Shown: in pieces, positions 47,386 to 56,487 of the stretch | Position numbering within the stretch: the first letter of the stretch is position 1 | Layout: the number at the start of each line of letters is the position of its first letter | NCBI GenBank assembly: GCA_937944885.1 | Contig: CALFBB010000011.1 | Coordinates: forward strand, 38,992 to 102,991 | Source of the DNA: an uncultured cyanobacterium | GTDB taxonomy: Bacteria; Cyanobacteriota; Cyanobacteriia; Thermostichales; Thermostichaceae | Direction of reading: 5' to 3' | DNA: 64,000 bases | Position numbers and translations under genes: made by a program | The notes under the pieces: generated by a model | Told to the model about the DNA's origin: nothing | What the model saw: the letters and a program-made list of their open reading frames with translations, nothing else | Databases searched by the model: none

Positions 47386-49638
47386 ATGGAACGGACCTAT
47401 CTGCTGGGACTGGGCTGGATTTTGGGCCTGCTGATGCGGGCCTGGCCACAGGCAGCCGGCTGGGGATGGGGGGTGCCCCTGGCAGTGGGCCTGCTGGGAT
47501 CCCTGCTATGCCGACGACGACCGTGCCTAGCTCGCACTTGGCTGGTGATGGGGTTGGTGGGCTGGGTGGCCTGGGGCTACTTGGGCTGGCGACAACCCTT
47601 TCCTGGCTCAACCGACATTAGTTTGCTAGCACCGCAGCAGGGGATCACTGTAGTGGGCCAGATCACCTCCGAGCCGCGACTGACCCGCAGCGAACGGTTG
47701 CAATTCTGGCTAGAGGCGGAGCAGGTTTTCCACGTGGACCAAACGACTCGCCAGGTTTCTGGCAAGCTCTATGTCACCACCGACCCTGCCAACTCCGAAG
47801 GGCAGGATTTACACCCCAACCAACGGGTACTCCTGACGGGATCCCTTTATTTACCCAGTCCGGCCTTGAATCCAGGCGCCTTTGATTTTCAAGCCTACTT
47901 GCAGCGACAGGGGGCCTTTGCCGGGTTGAGTGCTCAGGAGCTGGTTGTACAGCCGGGTGGACGCAGTTGGGGGGGCTGGACCCTGCGACGCCGTATTCGT
48001 AAGGCTTTTATTGATGGCTTGGGGGAACGAGAGGGCAATTTACTGACTTCGTTGGTGCTGGGATCCCGTGCGGCGCAGTTGGACTTTGATCTGCAGGATG
48101 CTTTTCGGGAAATCGGTATGGCCCATGCTTTGGCAGCCTCTGGATTCCATGTGTCGCTGTTGGTGGGGGTGGTTTTTGTCTTGACCCGCCAATTGGCGGT
48201 ACGGGCCCAACAGGCAACCATCCTAGCGGTTCTGGCTCTGTACATCACTTTGACCGGATTTAGTCCTTCCGTATTGCGAGCTGGGTTGATGGGTGTGGCA
48301 GCTATGGTGGTGCTGACGGAACCTCGTCTTCAGGGTAAGGTGAAACTCAACCCGCTGGGAAGCTTACTCTTGGCAGCGGTGGTGCTGTTGGTTTACCAAC
48401 CCAGTTGGATTGAGGATTTGGGTTTTCAACTTAGCTTTGCCGCCACATTGGGATTGCTGGTGGGCACTGCCCCGATTGTCTCGCGGCTGAGTTTTCTCCC
48501 GCCAACCCTAGCCACAGCCTTGGCTGTTCCCCTGGCGGCCCTGATTTGGACCTTGCCACTGCAGATTGTTGTTTTTGGGCGCATTCCTACCTATTCTCTG
48601 CTGGCCAACCCGCTGCTGATGGTGCTGCTGGTGCCGTTGTTGGTGGCGGGGTTTGCAGTTGCCTTTGTGGCCTTGCTGTCGCCGGCGCTGGGATCCCTTT
48701 GCGTCCAACCGCTGACGCTGCTGCTTACCCCTTTGATCAATTGGGTAAGGTGGATCGCCAGCTGGCCCCACAGCTCTTATTACCCAGGAGCCATTTCCAT
48801 CCTGCAATGTTTGCTGTTGTACAGCGCTCTGGTGGCAGTTACCTTTTGGCCGCGTTGGCAACGGGCTTTGCGTTGGCAGGGCACGGCTTTGGTGATGATC
48901 GGGATCCTGATCGGGCCGGGGTTATGGCCGGGGCCAGCGGTACAAATCACTGCTTTGGCCAGCGGGCAGACACCAATCCTGGCGATTCAAGCGGCAGGTC
49001 GCCATCTTCTAGTCAACAGTGGGGATCCCCAGTTGGCGGAACGGACGGTGTTGCCCTATTTACGTCAACGGGGCATTCGCCACTTGGCAGGAGCGGTTGC
49101 CATGACCTCCGCCGGAGCTGCCAATGCAGGTTGGCCAGTGGTGTTGAGTGCCCTGCCGATCCATCAGTTTTGGGATGGAGGAGGGGCAAATGAAGCTTCC
49201 GAAAGCTACCTGCGCGCCCTCAGTGCAGTACAATCAGCAGGGATCCCCTATCAAGTCCTGCGAGCAGGGGATCGCATCCCGGCTGGGGAGCGGCTCTCCC
49301 TGCAGGCTGTACATACCAACCCCCTGGTGCTAACCCTGGAAACAGAGGGATCCCGCTGGTTGCTCTTGGGCTCGGCAGGAACGAATGTACAGGCAGAATT
49401 GACCGGATCCCCCTTGCTGCCTTCGCGTATTGATTGGCTGTGGTGGCATGGGGGAGCAGTTGTGTTGGATCTGTTGGAGCGTTTTCAAGTGCAGGCAGGC
49501 ATCACCTCGGGTCCTAGCAACGAGACTGTGGCTGCCTGGTTTCGGCAAAGACAGCGCCCTCTCTACGTGGCGGATCGCTCTGGGGCGGTCAGTTGGTCAT
49601 CGCGGGGAATACAAACCCTCAGATCAAACCTGGAGTAG
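47386..49638 (+). CDS. comEC: ComEC/Rec2-type competence protein with degenerate metallo-beta-lactamase domain
   Basis: About 750 residues; GTG 47365 is the alternative start. The N-terminal helices and an OB-like DUF4131 region (DLHPNQRVLLTGSLYLPSPALNPGAFDFQAYLQRQGAFA) are followed by the Competence domain (REIGMAHALAASGFHVSLLVGV and PSVLRAGLMGVAAM), which forms the DNA-entry channel. The C-terminal beta-lactamase-like domain (about 525-750) keeps the fold-type strands but has MTSAGAANAG where HxHxDH should be, and ALASGQTPI in place of DVGQGDA. So the channel is plausible, but nuclease function of this domain is not supported. Single gene, no com neighbours. Confidence 0.9.
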   Translation: MERTYLLGLGWILGLLMRAWPQAAGWGWGVPLAVGLLGSLLCRRRPCLARTWLVMGLVGWVAWGYLGWRQPFPGSTDISLLAPQQGITVVGQITSEPRLTRSERLQFWLEAEQVFHVDQTTRQVSGKLYVTTDPANSEGQDLHPNQRVLLTGSLYLPSPALNPGAFDFQAYLQRQGAFAGLSAQELVVQPGGRSWGGWTLRRRIRKAFIDGLGEREGNLLTSLVLGSRAAQLDFDLQDAFREIGMAHALAASGFHVSLLVGVVFVLTRQLAVRAQQATILAVLALYITLTGFSPSVLRAGLMGVAAMVVLTEPRLQGKVKLNPLGSLLLAAVVLLVYQPSWIEDLGFQLSFAATLGLLVGTAPIVSRLSFLPPTLATALAVPLAALIWTLPLQIVVFGRIPTYSLLANPLLMVLLVPLLVAGFAVAFVALLSPALGSLCVQPLTLLLTPLINWVRWIASWPHSSYYPGAISILQCLLLYSALVAVTFWPRWQRALRWQGTALVMIGILIGPGLWPGPAVQITALASGQTPILAIQAAGRHLLVNSGDPQLAERTVLPYLRQRGIRHLAGAVAMTSAGAANAGWPVVLSALPIHQFWDGGGANEASESYLRALSAVQSAGIPYQVLRAGDRIPAGERLSLQAVHTNPLVLTLETEGSRWLLLGSAGTNVQAELTGSPLLPSRIDWLWWHGGAVVLDLLERFQVQAGITSGPSNETVAAWFRQRQRPLYVADRSGAVSWSSRGIQTLRSNLE

Positions 49639-49717
49639 GGAATCAGGCTGAAGATGGCTGCGTTATCCCCAACCATTGATTATGAACGCCTATCCAATAC
49701 CTGATTTATCGAATGCT

Positions 49718-49736
49718 CATCGGCTCAAGACCGATG
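49718..49736. other. Small hairpin upstream of cobH
   Basis: CATCGG (49718-49723) and CCGATG (49731-49736) form a perfect six-pair stem with a seven-base loop, 28 bases before cobH and just before a partial copy of the dispersed element (49741-49760). It does not resemble a cobalamin riboswitch. Confidence 0.4.
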
Positions 49737-49763
49737 TCGTAGCAGTGCGTAGCTCTTTTATCT

Positions 49764-50369
49764 ATGGATGAAACCTCGGTTGACCCCATTACAGCAGCTA
49801 GCTTTCGCCAAATTGATGAAGAAATCGGTCCGCACCCCTGGCAAGGGATCCAGTATGAAGTGGTACGCCGAGCCATTCATGCGACTGCCGACTTTGAACT
49901 GCGGGATCGCTTTGTTTTTAGCCCGAATGCCATTGAACAGGCTCTGGTAGCCTTGCGGGAAAAACGGCCTATCCTTGTCGATGTGAAGATGGTAGCTGCC
50001 GGGATCCACTCTCGACTCGTGGCCGCCGGGATCCCTTTGCATTGTGCTCTGGACTGGGTGGAAGAACCCCTTTTGCCGGGGCAAACTCGTACTGCCAACG
50101 GCCTGCTGAATTTGGCCCACCTTTACCCAGAGGCTCTATTTGTGATCGGTAATGCCCCCACAGCCTTGCTGGCCTTGGTGGAGGAGATTCAGGCTGAACG
50201 GGTACAACCCGCTCTAGTAATTGGTGTACCAGTCGGGTTTGTAGCTGTGGAAGAGGCAAAGCAGGCGCTAGCCCAAACCAATGTTCCCCAAATTCGGGTA
50301 GACGGGCGTAAAGGAGGATCCCCAGTGGCAGCGGCGATTGTCAATGCTCTGCTGACAGCTGCTCAGTGA
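49764..50369 (+). CDS. cobH: Precorrin-8X methylmutase
   Basis: 201 residues. Catalytic His39 is in VVRRAIHATADF, with the family blocks ILVDVKMVAAGI, FVIGNAPTALLALVEEI and VIGVPVGFVAVEEAKQAL. It moves a methyl group from C-11 to C-12 to make hydrogenobyrinate or the cobalt analogue in corrinoid synthesis. CbiC is the anaerobic-route name; cyanobacteria use mainly the early-cobalt (anaerobic) route, so cbiC is equally apt. CbiET follows after one intervening gene. Confidence 0.95.
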   Translation: MDETSVDPITAASFRQIDEEIGPHPWQGIQYEVVRRAIHATADFELRDRFVFSPNAIEQALVALREKRPILVDVKMVAAGIHSRLVAAGIPLHCALDWVEEPLLPGQTRTANGLLNLAHLYPEALFVIGNAPTALLALVEEIQAERVQPALVIGVPVGFVAVEEAKQALAQTNVPQIRVDGRKGGSPVAAAIVNALLTAAQ

Positions 50370-50425
50370 GATCCCACCACCAACTGACTAGAATGGCTTA
50401 TAGCTCTCCAGTACAGGTATGCCCT

Positions 50426-50998
50426 ATGACCCCGGAGCAAGAGGAGTGGCTCATCCGCAACCTTCAGCAGCAACAGGAGCAACTGCAGGAGATGCGACAA
50501 GGGTTTGCCACCCAAATCGCAGACATCCGAGCTGAGCAACAGCGCTCCGCCGAACGATTCGAAGCCCAAATGGCCGAGATGCGGGCCGAACAGCAGCGTT
50601 CCGCCGAACGATTCGAAGCCCAGATGGCCGAGATGCGGGCAGAACGGCAGGCTTCTGAGGCTCAATTCCAAGCGGAGATGCAGGAAATCAGGACGCTAAT
50701 TCAATACAATCAGGAGCGGATTCGGCAGAATGAAGAACAGATCCGTGCCAATGAAGAGCGGAGTAATCAGCTGGAGGCTTCCCTAGAGGAGTATCGCCGC
50801 GACATGCAGGCTGGGTTTGCTGAGTTGCGGGAAGCCCAAACCCTGATGATGCAGCAGTTTCGTGAGCGAGATGGCCGTCTGGTTGAGGCTCAACTGGGGT
50901 TTATTCGGGAAATGCGGGAGATGCAACGGGAAGTGGCTGAGCTACGCTTGGATTTTCTCAACCATATGCGCCAGTATCACCCCTCTGTTGAACGTTGA
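50426..50998 (+). CDS. Long coiled-coil protein with 18-residue tandem repeats, inside the cobH-cbiET cluster
   Basis: 190 residues from ATG 50426 (MTPEQEEWLIRNLQQ; AGG upstream). In-frame starts at 50366 and 50393 give 210 and 201 residues. Almost the whole chain is a charged Gln/Glu/Arg heptad coiled coil. The 18-residue unit RAEQQRSAERFEAQMAEM occurs twice with a third diverged copy, from a 54-base duplication. No membrane segment, no recognised domain, and no known link to B12 synthesis. It abuts cbiET: its TGA directly precedes the cbiET ATG, so translation may be coupled. Confidence 0.7.
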   Translation: MTPEQEEWLIRNLQQQQEQLQEMRQGFATQIADIRAEQQRSAERFEAQMAEMRAEQQRSAERFEAQMAEMRAERQASEAQFQAEMQEIRTLIQYNQERIRQNEEQIRANEERSNQLEASLEEYRRDMQAGFAELREAQTLMMQQFRERDGRLVEAQLGFIREMREMQREVAELRLDFLNHMRQYHPSVER

Positions 50999-52237
50999 AT
51001 GGCTGCTCGGCACCCTAAGCTAGCAGTGGTGGGGGTGGCTTTGGATGGGTCGGTGGCCTCTTGGGGGATCCCACCCCTTTCGGAAGCACAAACTTTAGCT
51101 GGAGTACCTGCTCTCCTCAACCACTTTGCTGATCACCCCGCCCGCAAGATCTCTTTAACCGGAGCAGTGGAGGGTTGGATCCCGCTCTTAAAACAGGAAC
51201 TGGTCCAGGGACCTTTGGTGCTTTTGGCCAGCGGGGACCCCCTCTTTTTCGGTATTGGGCGGTTGCTGATCGAGCACTTTCCTACAGAGGAATTGGCCTT
51301 TTACCCCCAGGTTAGCTCGGTCCAACTGGCCCTGAATCGCTTACAGATCCCTTGGCAGGAGGCAACCATTCTCAGTGTGCATGGCCGGGGACTGGAGCAG
51401 CTAGAACCGGTTCTCAGGCAGGGATCCTCGCTAGTTGTGGTGCTGACGGATCCGCAGCATTCCCCCCAGCTGCTGATGCAAGCCATTCAGGATTTGCGCT
51501 TGCCCACTCGCTACCGCGCCTGGGTGTGTAGCCAACTGGGATCCCCTCAAGAACAGATAGTTCCTCTAGAGGAATCCCAGGAGCAAACCTTTCCCACCCC
51601 CAATCTGGTGGTGCTGCGGCGGGTTGAAGTCGAACCAGATCCCCGTCAATGGCCGCTACTGGGGATCCCGGATGATCAATTTCATACCTTTCCGGATCAA
51701 CCGGGCTTGATCACCAAACAGCCCATTCGTCTACTCACCTTGGGGGCTCTGCAACTGCCACGATCGGGGGTGGTGTGGGATATCGGCTCCGGTACTGGCT
51801 CAGTAGCCATTGAAATGGCGCGATTGTCACCGGTGCTCCAGGTGTATGCCATCGAACGCAACGCCATGGGGATTCGCTTAATTGAGCGCAATATCCAACG
51901 TTTTGGCCTTGAGAATGTCCAGGTGATTGCCGGTGCAGCCCCTGAGGTCTTGGCGTCTTTGCCGGATCCGGATCGGATTTTGCTCGGGGGTGGCGGGAAA
52001 TCAATCGGATCCCTGCTGCCTCTGTTGCAGACCCGCCTACGGCCCCAAGGGGTTTTGGTGGCCAACTTTGCTACACTGGAAACCTGTAGCGAGACCCTAC
52101 AATGGCTGCGCTGCCAGGGCTGGCAAGTTAGAGTAGAACACATCCAGATCTCCCGTTCCACCAGCTTGGCGGAGGGTACTCGTTTTGCTCCGCTAAATCC
52201 GATTTACCTGCTCCAAGGGATCCCTTCACCGCACTAA
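50999..52237 (+). CDS. cbiET: Precorrin-6Y C5,15-methyltransferase / decarboxylase (CbiET fusion)
   Basis: 412 residues. The N-terminal CbiE tetrapyrrole-methylase domain has LVLLASGDPLFFGIGRLL (GDP with Asp80). The C-terminal CbiT methyltransferase has the AdoMet motif DIGSGTGS (261-268) and ILLGGGG near 320. The fusion (also called CobL) methylates C-5 and C-15 and decarboxylates the acetate side chain at C-12. It starts directly after the stop of the coiled-coil gene, behind cobH. Together they supply the cobalamin that MetH needs. Confidence 0.95.
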   Translation: MAARHPKLAVVGVALDGSVASWGIPPLSEAQTLAGVPALLNHFADHPARKISLTGAVEGWIPLLKQELVQGPLVLLASGDPLFFGIGRLLIEHFPTEELAFYPQVSSVQLALNRLQIPWQEATILSVHGRGLEQLEPVLRQGSSLVVVLTDPQHSPQLLMQAIQDLRLPTRYRAWVCSQLGSPQEQIVPLEESQEQTFPTPNLVVLRRVEVEPDPRQWPLLGIPDDQFHTFPDQPGLITKQPIRLLTLGALQLPRSGVVWDIGSGTGSVAIEMARLSPVLQVYAIERNAMGIRLIERNIQRFGLENVQVIAGAAPEVLASLPDPDRILLGGGGKSIGSLLPLLQTRLRPQGVLVANFATLETCSETLQWLRCQGWQVRVEHIQISRSTSLAEGTRFAPLNPIYLLQGIPSPH

Positions 52238-52470
52238 GCCAGTGTCGTTCAACTGTTCATCCATGCCGGTTGATTCTTGAAGGGGAGCAGGTAAAAGGTC
52301 TTTCAGCTAGCCACAGCCTTGAGAATTATCCCAGCCTTACCGGCTTTTCTTCGATCCATAGGTGCTAGAAGTGCAATGGATTAGCTCAGGGTACAGACAG
52401 GCCAAAAGCCTTTTTCTTCGGGATGATAGCTACAGCGGCGGTAATCTAAAGGAGCAAACTGGGTAAACCT

Positions 52471-53457
52471 ATGGATGCCAGAGAGTTGCTTCGGTTGTAT
52501 CGCTCAGGGCGTACCCACTTTTGCGGTGAAAACTTGGCTGCTGTTGATCTCAGTCGCGCCGATTTAATCGGGGTGGATCTTTCCGCTGCCAATCTGAATA
52601 ATGCCAATCTGATCTTTGCTTACCTGGGGCGGGTCAAGCTGCAAAAGGCGAACTTGGTAGGAGCCAAGTTAAGCGGGGCCAACCTCAGCCAAGCGGATCT
52701 CAGTGAAGCGGATCTCAGGGATGCCGAGCTGCACGGCACCACCCTACAGGGAGCAGATTTGCATGGAGCCAACCTGACGCTGGCGATGTTGAACGATGCC
52801 AACCTCCTGGATGCGGATCTGCGTTGGGTGAACCTAACCAGTGCCAATCTCATGGGAGCCTGTTTGCGGGGGGGCAATTTCCGGCTCGATAGCCGTCGCC
52901 ATGCCGTGTTGCGCAGTGCCAACCTTAGCCGCGCTGACTTGAGTGGGGCCAATTTATCGGGGGCAGATTTAACCCGCGCTGACTTGAGTGGAGCCAATCT
53001 ACGGGAGGCCACTTTATTAGGGGCCAACCTGAGTGGAGCCAATCTGCAGCGAGCCTGTTTGCGGGGGGCAATCCTCAGCGATACCAACCTCAGTGGGGTT
53101 TCCTTTTTGGGGGCCGATATGCAAGGGGTGCAGATGGCGCGGGTGAACTTAAAAGAGGGGATGTTGAGCCAAGTTAACTTGACTGAGGCCAACCTGAGTG
53201 AAGCGGATCTGAGTGGAGCCGATCTTTCCGCCAGTTGCCTCTACTCGGCTAAATTGGCACGGGCAGATTTAAGGCGAGCCAATCTTGCTGGGGCAGATTT
53301 GAGATATGCCAGTCTGGTGGATGCCTATTTGGGTCGTACCCATTTAGAAAATGCTGACCTGAGCCACGCTATCCTAACCCGCGCCGATCTGAGCACTGCC
53401 AACTTAATTGGGGCCAACCTGCAAGGGGCAACCCTGCCGGACGGGCGAGTGAATTAG
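52471..53457 (+). CDS. Pentapeptide-repeat protein
   Basis: 328 residues, nearly all made of A(D/N)LxX repeats (ANLSQADLSEADLRDAEL, for example), predicting a right-handed quadrilateral beta-helix. A short N-terminal cap (MDARELLRLYRSGRTHFCGENL) precedes it. There is no signal peptide or membrane helix. Cyanobacteria encode many such proteins with unknown functions. One interruption near 131-145 (CLRGGNFRLDSRRHAVLRS) breaks the register, possibly a loop. Confidence 0.9.
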   Translation: MDARELLRLYRSGRTHFCGENLAAVDLSRADLIGVDLSAANLNNANLIFAYLGRVKLQKANLVGAKLSGANLSQADLSEADLRDAELHGTTLQGADLHGANLTLAMLNDANLLDADLRWVNLTSANLMGACLRGGNFRLDSRRHAVLRSANLSRADLSGANLSGADLTRADLSGANLREATLLGANLSGANLQRACLRGAILSDTNLSGVSFLGADMQGVQMARVNLKEGMLSQVNLTEANLSEADLSGADLSASCLYSAKLARADLRRANLAGADLRYASLVDAYLGRTHLENADLSHAILTRADLSTANLIGANLQGATLPDGRVN

Positions 53458-53768
53458 GCCAATAGGGATTTTGCCGATTCAAATATTGAGCAAACACGAG
53501 CAAACACCAGAGCCAGACTGTCGAAGCAGCATCGAGCAGTTTTCTCAGAAACTCATGCTTGTCTTTATGATGATCTAATAGGGTTCTCACAGGCGGGCTC
53601 AACTGGGATGCCGCGATCTATTGCCAAGGCCAGACCAATTAAGCTGCAAGTCGATGGTGCTGTGCACCTCACGTCGTGAGATGGTGATCTACACCTTGTC
53701 TAGCAAGATAGGTGGTCTTATCACTGGGGAAGTGACAAGGGATCCCGCGATGGTTTCTGGAGTTCCCT
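53458..53768. other. Gap before rbcR with tandem repeat and palindrome
   Basis: GAGCAAACAC is duplicated head to tail (53488-53497 and 53498-53507). A minus-strand open frame here runs into the pentapeptide gene and has no motif. I support no gene. Confidence 0.5.
53668..53680 (+). promoter_or_regulatory. Palindrome CTCACG-T-CGTGAG upstream of rbcR
   Basis: A perfect six-base inverted repeat around one base, 88 bases before the rbcR start. LysR regulators often bind such dyads in their own promoters, so autoregulation is possible. Sequence only. Confidence 0.4.
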
Positions 53769-54719
53769 ATGGCAGATGAATTGCCGTTTACCCTGGATCA
53801 GTTGTTAATTGTGCGGGCAATTGCTCAGCAGGGGAGTTTTCGTCGTGCTGCCGATAGTTTGTTTATCTCCCAACCTGCCGTTAGCCTGCAGATCCAAAAC
53901 CTAGAGCGACAACTGGGGGTGGTGCTATTTGACCGCAGTGGGCGCAAAGTGCAGCTAACGGATGCAGGGCAAGTGCTGGTGGAGTACAGCGAGCGCATCC
54001 TCAAGTTGTGTCGTGAAACCACCCAAGCCCTGGTGGAGTTACAGGAGATGCAGCGGGGGCACCTGGTTTTGGGGGCCAGTCAAACGGTGGGTACCTATGT
54101 GATGCCCTCTTTGATCGCCCAGTATCACCGCAGCTATCCCCACATTTCGGTGCAGTTATTGGTGCAATCAACACGGCGGATTGCCCAGAAACTGGCGGAA
54201 GGACAGTTGGATGTGGCAATTGTGGGGGGAGAAATCCCGTTTGATTTACAAAAAGGCCTGAAGGTCATTGCTCTAGCTGAGGATGAATATGTCTTGGTCA
54301 GTGCTCCTGGTTCGGCCATTACTTCCCTTGCCATCGTGGATTTGTTGACCTTGCCATTTATCACCCTTGATCCCCAGTCTTCCACCCGCCAAACCATCGA
54401 CCGAGTTCTGAATCGTCATGGTGTTAATCCTTCTGAGCTGGATGTACAACTGCAACTGAGCTCGATTGAAGCCATCAAAAATGCTGTCCAGGCGGGCTTA
54501 GGGGTGGCCTTTCTGTCAATGGTGGCAGTGGGATCCGATCTGGAACAGGGGCGGTTACAGAAACTGTCGGTAGAGGGTTTACAGGTGCGGCGTACCCTTT
54601 GGTTGGCTTTCAACCCGGAGTGCTACCAATCGCGGGCGGCCACTTGGTTTCGACAGGGGCTGCTAGCGCGTCAAGATTGGCTAAAGGCTCCTCCTCCCCA
54701 TTTGCAGTTGATTCAGTAG
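53769..54719 (+). CDS. rbcR: LysR-family regulator, RbcR (Ycf30) type
   Basis: 316 residues. The N-terminal helix-turn-helix (FTLDQLLIVRAIAQQGSFRRAADSLFISQPAVSLQIQNLERQ) and the early effector-domain segment GASQTVGTYVMPSLIAQYHRSYPHISVQLLVQSTRRIA closely resemble RbcR/Ycf30. That regulator controls rubisco (rbcLS) and carbon-fixation genes. CmpR and NdhR have a similar start, but the SFRRAADSL and ASQTVGTYVMP segments favour RbcR. The rubisco genes are not in the window; the NDH-1MS operon 12 kb away is a possible functional partner. Confidence 0.85.
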   Translation: MADELPFTLDQLLIVRAIAQQGSFRRAADSLFISQPAVSLQIQNLERQLGVVLFDRSGRKVQLTDAGQVLVEYSERILKLCRETTQALVELQEMQRGHLVLGASQTVGTYVMPSLIAQYHRSYPHISVQLLVQSTRRIAQKLAEGQLDVAIVGGEIPFDLQKGLKVIALAEDEYVLVSAPGSAITSLAIVDLLTLPFITLDPQSSTRQTIDRVLNRHGVNPSELDVQLQLSSIEAIKNAVQAGLGVAFLSMVAVGSDLEQGRLQKLSVEGLQVRRTLWLAFNPECYQSRAATWFRQGLLARQDWLKAPPPHLQLIQ

Positions 54720-54780
54720 GTCCTCCCGTAGCAAGAACGCGCTCTTTGGACAAAGTCTTTCTTTTGACTGATTGTGGAGC

Positions 54781-55707
54781 ATGGTGCAGGAGTTGTTCGT
54801 GCCCTTCGGACAGAGTCTTTTGGAGAAGGTGCCTGTAGCACGGCGCTTAGCAGAGTTGCGAGCCCACCTTCAAGGGATCCCTCTGCACAAGGTGAAACTG
54901 GAGGGGCTTAACATTTTTGGAGCAGAGTCCTGCTGGGCGGCTTACCGAGAGTGGGGATCGGGGAGGCCGGTGCTCTTTCTGCATGGTTTTATGGCTACCC
55001 ATGCCAATTGGTGGCCCTTGATGCAAGGGCTAGGAGAAGATTATCGCTGTATTGCCGTGGATCTGCTGGGGTTTGGTCAGTCTGACCAGCCACCTCTGCA
55101 CTACGACATCGCTACAGAAGTCGAATTTGTGCGGGGGTTTGTGAAGGCTCTCGGCCTATCCGCGCCGGTGTTGGTGGGCCATTCTTTTGGAGGGTGGATA
55201 GGGGCAGCCTATGCGATTCGTTATCCGTTGCGGGGGTTGGTGCTGTTGGCTCCTGCCGGGATCCGGGACGATCGTTTTGTCAGACGCTACAAGCATTTGC
55301 GGCCTTTGCTATGGGAAACCCCTTGGGTAGATAGGCTCTTGCACCTGGCTATTCCTCTGGCCCGCTGCTGGCGTCGGGAGGAACAACTGGCTCAACTGCT
55401 CTGGTTACGGGGATCCCTGCGCCAGCAACCGGTAGCTCGACAGTTTCTCTTGCACCGTCTGCGTCCACAAGATGCTGTCGACACGGTTGAACATCACATC
55501 CATCGCATTCAGGCCCCGACGCTGGTGATTGCTGCTGAAGCAGATGACACCATTCCCCTTTGGCACTGCCAAACCTATGCAAAACGGATCCCGGGGGCTC
55601 AGCTGAAAATCTTACCTGGAGCCAGCCATGCTATCCCTGCTTTCCATGCCGATCTGGTTTTACCCTTGCTGCGGGAGTTTCTGGCTTCGCTACCCACCAC
55701 AAGCTAA
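54781..55707 (+). CDS. Alpha/beta-hydrolase
   Basis: 308 residues from ATG 54781 (TTG 54772 is in frame). The catalytic triad is visible: Ser135 in VGHSFGGW, Asp255 or 256 in AEADDTIP, and His283 in GASHAIP. The oxyanion loop is FLHGFMATHANW, and a helical lid covers 155-235. The fold and motifs match haloalkane-dehalogenase/epoxide-hydrolase-like hydrolases, but the substrate is unknown. The gene follows rbcR by 60 bases in the same direction. Confidence 0.85.
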   Translation: MVQELFVPFGQSLLEKVPVARRLAELRAHLQGIPLHKVKLEGLNIFGAESCWAAYREWGSGRPVLFLHGFMATHANWWPLMQGLGEDYRCIAVDLLGFGQSDQPPLHYDIATEVEFVRGFVKALGLSAPVLVGHSFGGWIGAAYAIRYPLRGLVLLAPAGIRDDRFVRRYKHLRPLLWETPWVDRLLHLAIPLARCWRREEQLAQLLWLRGSLRQQPVARQFLLHRLRPQDAVDTVEHHIHRIQAPTLVIAAEADDTIPLWHCQTYAKRIPGAQLKILPGASHAIPAFHADLVLPLLREFLASLPTTS

Positions 55708-55823
55708 TCTTCCTTCCCACCAGCAACACCTGCTTTCGCACGCTGTTGTCAGATTTCGGGCAGGCAAAAGGCAACTCTGGCCAGGGGGGGAAACTTGTGC
55801 AATCCTGTAGCTGAGCCTGCTAG

Positions 55824-55862
55824 TCCATTCTATTCAACCCCATTCCATTCAATTCCATTCAT
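55824..55862 (+). repeat. Degenerate CCATTC-type short repeat before hisB
   Basis: TCCATTC-like pentamers and heptamers follow each other up to the hisB start. Repeats this close to a start may affect expression, but nothing shows it. Confidence 0.5.
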
Positions 55863-55864
55863 CT

Positions 55865-56485
55865 ATGACCGCTATTGATTCCTCCCGTTTGGTACAGCCA
55901 AGAACTGCTACGGTTCATCGTCGTACCAGGGAAACCGATGTTCAGATTCAGCTCAATTTGGATGGCAGCGGGCAACACGAAATTGACACAGGGATCCCTT
56001 TTTTGGATCACATGCTGGCCCAACTCAGTACCCATGGGCTGATTGATTTGGAGATCAAAGCCGTGGGGGATCTGCACATCGATGATCACCACACCAACGA
56101 AGATGTGGGCATTACTCTAGGACAAGCCCTGGCGCAAGCCCTCCAGGATCGGCGCGGTATTCATCGCTTCGGCCATTTTTGGGCCCCTTTGGATGAGGCT
56201 CTGGTTCAGGTGGTGTTGGATTTTTCTGGTCGTCCCCACCTCAGCTACGGGTTGGAGTTGACCAGTGAACGAATTGGCCGCTACGAAACCCAGTTGGTGC
56301 GGGAGTTTTACCAGGCGGTGGTGAACCATGCTCAGCTCACCTTGCACATCCGTCAGGCGGCCGGTATCAATGCCCATCACATTGTCGAGGCTAGCTTTAA
56401 GGCCTTTGCCCGTGCTCTGCGCCTGGCCGTAGAACGGGATCTGCGCCGCCAAGAAGGGATCCCCAGCTCGAAGGGGGTGCTCTAG
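55865..56485 (+). CDS. hisB: Imidazoleglycerol-phosphate dehydratase
   Basis: 206 residues. Family motifs [13 protein letters not shown], the metal-binding [11 protein letters not shown] and the second His cluster [19 protein letters not shown] are complete. It performs the sixth histidine-biosynthesis step with Mn2+. Single-function form (no HisB phosphatase domain), as in cyanobacteria. Its stop is two bases before the next gene's ATG. A CCATTC repeat tract precedes the start. hisE/hisIE is at the right edge, unlinked. Confidence 0.97.
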   Translation: MTAIDSSRLVQPRTATVHRRTRETDVQIQLNLDGSGQHEIDTGIPFLDHMLAQLSTHGLIDLEIKAVGDLHIDDHHTNEDVGITLGQALAQALQDRRGIHRFGHFWAPLDEALVQVVLDFSGRPHLSYGLELTSERIGRYETQLVREFYQAVVNHAQLTLHIRQAAGINAHHIVEASFKAFARALRLAVERDLRRQEGIPSSKGVL

Positions 56486-56487
56486 TC

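Noticed and set aside
49640..49763. Cobalamin riboswitch before cobH (also checked before metH)
   Set aside because: No B12-box GCCACTG or the other conserved cobalamin-riboswitch elements; only a small hairpin is present.
53369..53602. 77-codon minus-strand frame overlapping the end of the pentapeptide gene
   Set aside because: A plausible-looking stretch (HHKDKHEFLRKLLD), but no homologous motif, and it runs into the antisense of a certain gene.
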